A stretch of DNA of 25,302 nucleotides from Phoronis ovalis (Eukaryota; Phoronida; Phoronidae), in contig JAOXYB010058057.1 in the NCBI GenBank assembly GCA_028565635.1, positions 1 to 25,302 of the forward strand, in the 5' to 3' direction. The notes under the pieces are model-generated. The model saw only the letters and a list, made by a program, of their open reading frames with translations, did no database searches and was not told the origin of the DNA. Below are positions 21,501-25,302 of this stretch, piece by piece. Every line of letters begins with the position of its first letter. Within the stretch, counting starts at the first letter, position 1. Made by a program: the position numbers and the translations under genes.

Positions 21501-24500
21501 CACACATAGTTCAGGTATTTATAATGCACCGCAGGTACAATGCAACTTGTTGTCTGTTTCCTCTTTCTTTTTCCACATATTGAACCTCGATATCTTGGAA
21601 ATGTTCGTGCTACAGCTGCCAGACTTGAAGTATAGTCAAGTGTAGACTCAGTGGGGAGGGGAATTTAAAAAATTGGCCAGGTCGGAGTAAAATAATTCAA
21701 ATTTCTGAAATTTCTTAAACGTTCAAAAATTATGTTATGAAAGCAAGCAGCAAATTGTGTATACTGTCTAAGTGGTTTTAACCATGGTAGTATTCTTCGT
21801 TTTCATGAATAATTAATTCTTTTAATTTGCTAGATAAATATTTGTTCTATGTATTTGTTGTGATAATAGAGAAGTTTGATTTTAAAATATTGTAGTACGA
21901 TTTTGAATCTGCTTTTGAGCGGGATCCAATGACAATACTCAAGAGATATGCAGAGTCTCAAGGACTAAGGCTTTATGACTTGTTTCGCCAATTTGACAAA
22001 GACCAAAGTAATTCTGTGTCTCACGAAGAATTTGTCATTGGTGTACGGGTAAGTATCGGTGATGTATATATTTTTTTAGAATGCTCGATATATATGCAAA
22101 CGGTGAAAGGACATTTGATGCCACAAGTTTAAGCATGTAATAGTGCCATTTAAAATTTTAAAAAATCTTTCCAGATCGAATTTACCCAAGTAGCTTTTGT
22201 TTTGGTATTGCTTATTCTATATTTGTTTTAGACAGTAAAACTCGACTTTATTAACACTACATTGACAGTCTACATGCACAAAAACGCATCGATGTGATAC
22301 ATGTTTTCTCTTCTTACGCTTTGGAATGTATATTTTTGACGTTATTTATAATGTAATATTTTTGAAAAAGAATATTTCCTAAGTTCCTTACATGATTTTT
22401 TGACATTCGGAATTTTAATTCGGTCTATTAATTCTGGCATCGCGACTATATTGCTGCCCCTTTGCTTAAAACATCCAACTCTGCAGGGTTAGTGTATAAG
22501 ATGGTGAATTTTTTCCATGAGATAATATATATATGAATATATGCATCGCCGTCTGATTTCATATAATGGAATACTGCCACTTTTTTAGAGTACTGGCATT
22601 GATTTGAGTGAACAACAAATCACACGACTTATCAAAAAGCTTGACAGGGACGGTGATGGTGAAATAGATTATGGGTAAGTACAACAAATGAAATATAGAA
22701 TAGCAAAATGGAGCTAATGCCACCTTCTTAACTCATAAACGTTTCCTATACGATATGGTAAATAAAATCAAAATGCAGTTAAAAAAACTAGAGGATTAAT
22801 GTTGAAAAGATGGCAAAGGATATGGCCTACAATACAATGTTTTTAGCCTGGCAACCATTTTGAATTCAAGGTGGTCACGAAATGTTCCGCTACAAATTTT
22901 GAACTTAACGGCCCAGCAAACATTTTTATCAAAGTTTTGTTGAAATCGGCCAAGCACTATCCGAGTTCTCAAAGAATAATTTTTTACATGGCAACCATTA
23001 TGAATCCAAGATGGTCACCAGCTTTTTTTTTCCTTCAAACGTCCAGAACCTTCAGTAGCAAACATGTTGATCCAAGTCTCGTTGGAAATCGGTCAAATAA
23101 TTTTTAAGTAAGTGAGTGAATGGAGCGAGGGAGTGAGTGAAAAGAACCGATGCAAGAACAACATGTCTTCCAACTGTGTTTTTGGAAGCCATAATTATGA
23201 AATTACCGTTTGAATAAAATGCGACTTTACTGAGTGTATACCTTTTGGGCCGTGAATGGACCGTTTTTTGCCACGGTGAATGGTAAAAACAGCTGAAACT
23301 GATGGTGATGAATGACTGAGATTTTAAAACGTGCAACCTGAAAATATGACAATTATAGTCGTGAATGGGAAATACAATTATAAGGTAGAACAAAAAATAG
23401 TCGATAAATAAAAAGTTGTTTACCTTCACTCTACACTACTTAACGTTCGTGTTGGTAACGTAACGCAAAATTTGATTTTACGAATGCAAGTTATTGGACG
23501 GCTTTTTAAACCGGTTTCAATTCAAGCTAAACTAATTTGGCTTAGATAGCCAATTGCAGCCATGGAAACAATTGCATATGCCCAATATAGATCCGGCAAG
23601 CGCCTTAATTGGCTTTTTTCTCTTTTCCTTTTCTTTTGGTCCTAATTCCACCAGGTGGTCTATTCTTAGAGTTCACATAAGTTAATGGGTTAAGACTGCA
23701 CGAAAAATTGAGAGTGACTATGTGACATGATTATCTTTATTTGTAACTGAACAGAATTTTCAGCGAAGAGTTAGTCTATGTACTTTACTAGAAAACAATA
23801 CTATACTATTGAGGTGGATGGGAAAACCAATTGCATTCTTAGGCCAGATACATCCTCAATACAAATATATTTTTTCCCGGGGGTTATTATCAGGGTGATA
23901 CGATGTATTTGCGTTCATAAATAAATGCTATTATTTTGCAAGTCTTACAAATGTTCTACTTACATTACAATTTAAAAAGGTACATCACAGATATTTATAC
24001 AAAAATATATAAAAAAATCCTTAAAACTAAAGACATTTACAGCAAAGAGAGAAAACATACAACTTCTCATAATTAAGTCAATACATAATACATAATTTTT
24101 GTCTAAAGACATCTTACAAATGTCAGAAAGGAAATCTCAGGATTTCAAGAATATTGTGAGTTTGTGATTGTGATTTAATATGTTGGTGAATAGTTTTTGA
24201 AAACTGTGATGAACGGTGAATTTTTTACTCGTGAATGTAAATGAGGTTTAGATATTGCTGGTAAATGATGAATTTACCTAATTTCTAAGCGGTGAATGGT
24301 AATTTGTGATGAGGGATATCAATACAAGCACATTATTGAAAAATATATATCACACTATTCCTTATTTTAGTGAATTGATTGAAGGTGATAAGAGAAACCG
24401 GCAGACAAAACGAATGATTGAGGTTGTTAAAGTAGAAAATCAAAAGAAGAAGGAAGAAGCAGAAAAACAGAACATGGACACAGTTACTGTAAAAAGGAAT

Positions 24501-24542
24501 ATTGCTGATCTCCCTAAGTACATAGAAACGAAACAAATATGA
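15575..24542 (+). CDS. LRR and EF-hand protein, LRRC74A-like, 12 coding exons
   Basis: Coding parts: 15575-15577, 16017-16476, 16743-16921, 17403-17510, 17891-18034, 18430-18597, 18773-18967, 19398-19493, 21395-21514, 21896-22048, 22589-22674, 24371-24542. All junctions are GT...AG and the frame is continuous for 627 residues. Residues 1-155 are polar and acidic (Gln run, then SDSDDE). From about 156 come GVLPASYFVRH and GLGPLGARAIA, as in LRRC74A-like proteins, then ribonuclease-inhibitor-type LRRs of about 28 residues to about 450. EF-hand loops lie at 525-536 and 561-572, followed by a Lys/Glu-rich helix. No signal peptide or membrane segment is seen, so it is probably cytosolic. Calcium binding is expected from the loops. 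The family's function is poorly known and I infer none. Confidence 0.9.
15691..15735. repeat. TACA tetranucleotide repeat
   Basis: A run of CATA/TACA units with flanking TATGCATA words, in the proposed first intron of the LRRC74A-like gene. Confidence 0.7.
16017..16476 (+). CDS. LRRC74A-like exon 2: disordered acidic N-terminus
   Basis: Starts after TTTTTATAG and ends at donor G|GTGCGT. It encodes ELTPVDVDSPAIRKKTPL, then a basic stretch, QQQELIDSDSDDEQ, and near the end DPGYDTDLDTETTVN. The frame is open from the acceptor; the GTG at 16029 is not needed as a start. It ends in phase 1, and the codon G|AT joins to Asp in the next exon. Confidence 0.85.
16743..16921 (+). CDS. LRRC74A-like exon 3: pre-LRR segment and first LRR half
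   Basis: Acceptor ATTATTTTAG, donor GAG|GTAAAA. It encodes WLHSHVSDPTGSMCYIDECN, KLGVLPASYFVRHIQEKEF and IMKNHGLGPLGARAIATPLE. The GVLPASYF-x-RH and GLGPLGARA motifs most clearly place this in the LRRC74A-like family. Confidence 0.88.
17403..17510 (+). CDS. LRRC74A-like exon 4: LRR
   Basis: A 108-bp exon (acceptor TTTTTGTAG, donor GTAAGT) encoding NNCSIEKLNLEGNDIQCEGA then TYLCNMLKENLYICEL. It is a ribonuclease-inhibitor-type LRR (L-x-L-x-x-N-x-I-x-x-x-G-A). Both ends are phase 0. It is too short to appear as a long open frame. Confidence 0.87.
17891..18034 (+). CDS. LRRC74A-like exon 5: LRR
   Basis: A 144-bp exon (acceptor TTTTTAAAAAG, donor GTAAAC) encoding YLAQNGLGNAGARQVFDLLC then DNTTISKVDLSGNNMHDTEG and ESLSNMLE. 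The acceptor was chosen because it keeps the repeat L-x-L-x-x-N-x-L-G-x-x-G-A continuous with exon 4. Confidence 0.85.
18430..18597 (+). CDS. LRRC74A-like exon 6: two LRRs
   Basis: A 168-bp exon (acceptor CGTTACAG, donor GTGAGT) encoding SNTHLKFLYLRNNCLAEFTS and later ESLELLDLSWNHIRTKGAEA. It contains one full and one starting repeat. Both ends are phase 0. Confidence 0.9.
18773..18967 (+). CDS. LRRC74A-like exon 7: two LRRs
   Basis: A 195-bp exon (acceptor TTCTTATAG, donor GTAAGT) encoding ENVGLKYLNLSMNGFGVEGA and later ILRELDLSWNRIPQEGAVAL. LDLSWN recurs from exon 6, showing repeat duplication. The minus-strand open frame over it is a shadow. Confidence 0.9.
19096..19290. mobile_element. 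Diverged G-rich-end element C (intronic)
   Basis: The left end CCCCGGGGGTACTTTCCAAA, followed by TTGGGAGTGTGAGCTGG, resembles the right end of element A read in reverse complement (CCCAGGGGGCACTCAAGTTA, then GTGGGGGTGTGC). The right end, about 19281-19290, is a weak inverted match ending CTTGGG. No clear target duplication is visible. It lies in the intron between exons 7 and 8 of the LRRC74A-like gene. The short open frames here are not genes. Confidence 0.5.
19398..19493 (+). CDS. LRRC74A-like exon 8: last LRR
   Basis: A 96-bp exon (acceptor ATGTTGCAG, donor GTGAGT) encoding IGNNPLTATGAYQILTAIAT then NDSSDAEYLDMV. It completes the last LRR started in exon 7 (ILRVFR|IGNNPL). Both ends are phase 0. 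Confidence 0.87.
19573..19624. repeat. Short palindrome flanked by 10-bp direct repeats (site 1)
   Basis: GATATAAACT at 19573-19582 is repeated exactly at 19615-19624. Between and overlapping them is the inverted repeat CTGGGACTAAT (19581-19591) against ATTAGTCCCAG (19605-19615), whose loop is itself nearly self-complementary (TAACT/AGTTA). It lies in an intron, 80 bp beyond the exon 8 donor. It resembles site 2 at 25055-25096. Confidence 0.75.
19625..20557. other. Intron sequence, nothing firm
   Basis: Part of the 1.9-kb intron between exons 8 and 9. It contains one CRE-like palindrome TGACGTCA (19829-19836), probably chance. The 87-codon plus-strand frame at 20205-20468 shows no known domain. 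Confidence 0.45.
20558..20969. repeat. Foldback array of TTCCTTATTCGA / TCGAATAAGGAA units
   Basis: TTTCCTTTTTCCTTATTCGA-like words and their reverse complements alternate several times. The best hairpin pairs 20791-20807 (GAATAAGGAAAAAGGAA) with 20812-20828 at 16 of 17 bases around a 4-bp loop. Further inverted copies follow to about 20969. A segment at about 20641-20785 without the word interrupts the array. No coding capacity is seen. Confidence 0.72.
20684..20720 (-). other. Degenerate CTGAGGAG...GATACGTCG motif
   Basis: On the minus strand this reads ACCTGAGGAGGGCTGAAAGG followed by ATGATACGTCG. The CTGANGA box and the (G)AAAC-like position recall a hammerhead core, also seen as CTGAGGAGGCC...GGCCGAAACGTCG in invertebrate repeats. 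Here GAAA has become GATA and stem II is poorly paired, so an active ribozyme is unlikely. Confidence 0.3.
21395..21514 (+). CDS. LRRC74A-like exon 9: linker after LRRs
   Basis: A 120-bp exon (acceptor TTTTTTTAG, donor GTATTT) encoding EVFVSQSFIDLKKTLEADRN then IIIIHGGIQPEHMSASHIVQ. It gives a beta-strand and helix segment that caps the LRR domain before the EF-hand part. Both ends are phase 0. Confidence 0.83.
21515..21895. other. Intron sequence without recognised feature
   Basis: Intron between exons 9 and 10 of the LRRC74A-like gene. No repeat or extra exon is seen. Confidence 0.5.
21896..22048 (+). CDS. LRRC74A-like exon 10: first EF-hand
   Basis: A 153-bp exon (acceptor ATTGTAG, donor GTAAGT) encoding YDFESAFERDPMTILKRYAE, SQGLRLYDLFRQFDKDQSN and SVSHEEFVIGVR. 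The loop DKDQSNSVSHEE has Asp1, Asp3, Ser5, Ser9 and Glu12. Position 6 is Asn instead of the usual Gly, so calcium affinity may be reduced. Confidence 0.9.
22049..22588. other. Intron sequence without recognised feature
   Basis: Intron between exons 10 and 11. No coding or repeat structure was recognised. Confidence 0.5.
22589..22674 (+). CDS. LRRC74A-like exon 11: most of second EF-hand
   Basis: An 86-bp exon (acceptor TTTTTTAG, donor GTAAGT) encoding STGIDLSEQQITRLIKKLDR then DGDGEIDY. The loop is completed in exon 12 (G|E), giving DRDGDGEIDYGE with Asp1, Asp3, Asp5, Asp9 and Glu12, a fully canonical calcium site. It ends in phase 2. Confidence 0.9.
22848..23110. repeat. Two diverged tandem copies of a 141-142 bp unit
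   Basis: GGCAACCATTTTGAATTCAA at about 22850 recurs as GGCAACCATTATGAATCCAA about 141 bp later. AGCAAACATTTTTATCAAAG at 22915 recurs at 23057, 142 bp later. Both are followed by GAAATCGG. It is an old duplication inside the last intron. Confidence 0.65.
23111..24370. other. Last intron, remainder
   Basis: AT-rich intron between exons 11 and 12. GTGAATGG and GTGAATG words recur (near 23115, 23252, 23275, 23361, 24231, 24293), a weak interspersed repeat. The 125-codon minus-strand frame at 23052-23429 overlaps the tandem copies and shows no domain. Confidence 0.4.
24371..24542 (+). CDS. LRRC74A-like exon 12: EF-hand end, charged tail and stop
   Basis: Starts after CCTTATTTTAG and encodes the rest of the split Gly then ELIEGDKRNRQTKRMIEVVK, VENQKKKEEAEKQNMDTVTV and KRNIADLPKYIETKQI, ending at TGA 24540-24542. 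It closes the second EF-hand, followed by a Lys/Glu-rich, probably helical tail. Confidence 0.88.
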
Positions 24543-24784
24543 TGTGTTATAAACTTGGCTGTAATGTGTCTGTCCTTGTGATTACAACTGAAATAGATGT
24601 TCAATACAGAAGTGGATATGTTTTTTTTTCACCTTAATTATCCGCACTAACTGTACGGCAAAGGAAAGAACGGTTAAATTGAGGAAACAAAAACTAAATG
24701 TGAAGAATTTTATTATGTGTATATATAAAGCGATATATTTTGTATAAATATGCTTATTAAGATTTTAATGTGTGTGTATGTATA

Positions 24785-24890
24785 CCGTATTTTCTCAAAT
24801 AATCGCCCTGGGCGATTATTAAAAAAACTTCTTTTAAGGGGGGCGATTATTAGAGGGGGGCGATCAATAATAGAGAGGGGCGATTATGAC
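24785..24890. repeat. GGGGCGATTATT repeat with palindrome
   Basis: It begins CCGTATTTTCTCAAATAATC, with the inverted repeat AATAATCGCCC-T-GGGCGATTATT (24798-24820). Three more G-rich units follow: GGGGGGCGATTATTAGA, GGGGGGCGATCAATAATAGA and GGGGCGATTATG. It resembles short interspersed repeats with CCGTATTTTCTC ends that I recall from invertebrate genomes, unverified. Confidence 0.6.
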
Positions 24891-25053
24891 TTATTTGTAC
24901 TCCTGGCATTAATATTTTATATTTTTTTTAAATTATTGTTTGGGATACATAAGGAAGATTTTGAAGATTGTCAGTTAACCTGAGCTTATTTAAGCGAAAT
25001 TCTGTGTGCTGTAATGGAATTTTATTTTCAAAAGAAAAACTCTTCCAAACCTT

Positions 25054-25060
25054 AAATAAA
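25054..25060 (+). promoter_or_regulatory. Possible polyadenylation signal
   Basis: AAATAAA lies about 510 bp after the stop codon of the LRRC74A-like gene. A second AATAAA at 25090-25095 is part of the direct repeat around the palindrome. An ATTAAA also lies near 24817 inside the GCGATTATT repeat. Which is used cannot be told. Confidence 0.3.
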
Positions 25061-25096
25061 CCTGAGACTAATATTTATATTAGTCTCAGAATAAAC
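25055..25096. repeat. Perfect 28-bp palindrome flanked by 7-bp direct repeats (site 2)
   Basis: AATAAAC at 25055-25061 is repeated at 25090-25096. Between them, 25062-25089 is CTGAGACTAATAT, TT, ATATTAGTCTCAG: a 13-bp perfect stem around 2 bp. The stem matches site 1 (CTGGGACTAAT) except G for A at the fourth base. Confidence 0.8.
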
Positions 25097-25141
25097 ATTA
25101 AGTTTATTTTTTTAGTCACATACCTAGAGAAATTTGTGCAG

Positions 25142-25302
25142 TGTATACAACCTTGCTCAACATGGAAACACAATTATTTTGAAAGTCATCGGCAAGAAGC
25201 GTAAATCACCTTCTGCCATACTCGACATGGAAATTCTATTGGAAATATTATTGCATGGAGGTGATCCGAAGTTTGTTTTGCAAGCCAAAACACTTATTAA
25301 AG
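25142..25302 (+). CDS. Possible partial exon of another gene at right edge
   Basis: After a possible acceptor (TTTGTGCAG) the frame is open to the end of the window: VYNLAQHGNTIILKVIGKK, RKSPSAILDMEILLEILLHG, GDPKFVLQAKTLIK. Its composition looks like protein rather than random AT-rich DNA. A downstream ATG at about 25226 is an alternative start. No family was recognised, and it could be chance or an alternative 3' exon of the preceding gene. Confidence 0.35.

Noticed and set aside
23052-23429. 125-codon minus-strand open frame
   Set aside because: It overlaps the diverged tandem copies in an intron, has skewed F/Y/I/H composition and no domain.

Overview
The window is nuclear DNA of an animal. 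It is AT-rich, has long introns with clean GT...AG junctions, and carries short non-autonomous DNA transposons, foldback repeats and microsatellites. The repeat types (elements with G-rich ends, GCGATTATT repeats, TACATGTA words) suggest a non-vertebrate, probably marine, metazoan. I cannot name the phylum. No rRNA or tRNA gene, CRISPR array, operon or bacterial feature was seen.

Region 1 (about 315-8238, minus strand) holds most of a gene for a secreted or membrane leucine-rich-repeat (LRR) protein. Thirteen exons were reconstructed by hand: one with signal peptide and cysteine-rich LRR N-cap, then twelve repeat exons, mostly 72 bp and one LRR each. Every intron lies after the second codon base, so all exons join in one frame into 386 residues plus a split codon. 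The C-terminus lies beyond position 1. Introns contain a hAT-like element (2215-2623), a TA-flanked foldback element (4518-5046) and a three-copy tandem repeat (7252-7379).

Region 2 (about 8240-15570) is intergenic between two head-to-head genes. It holds a second hAT-like element with strong terminal inverted repeats (8907-9386), a tract rich in AGGTCA words, a cluster of CTAG hairpins and otherwise unremarkable AT-rich DNA.

Region 3 (15575-24542, plus strand) is a complete-looking gene of twelve coding exons for a 627-residue protein: acidic disordered N-terminus, ribonuclease-inhibitor-type LRRs and two C-terminal EF-hands. It matches the pattern of LRRC74A-like proteins. The proposed start codon forms the last three bases of its exon. 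Introns carry a third G-rich-end element, a short palindrome flanked by direct repeats, a foldback array and a diverged duplication.

Region 4 (24543-25302) has a GCGATTATT repeat, a 28-bp perfect palindrome flanked by direct repeats, and an open frame at the right edge that may start another gene.

Nothing links the two LRR genes functionally: one product is extracellular, the other cytosolic. I found no clear new biological system. The most unusual item is the pair of related short palindromes, each flanked by its own direct repeat (19573-19624 and 25055-25096).
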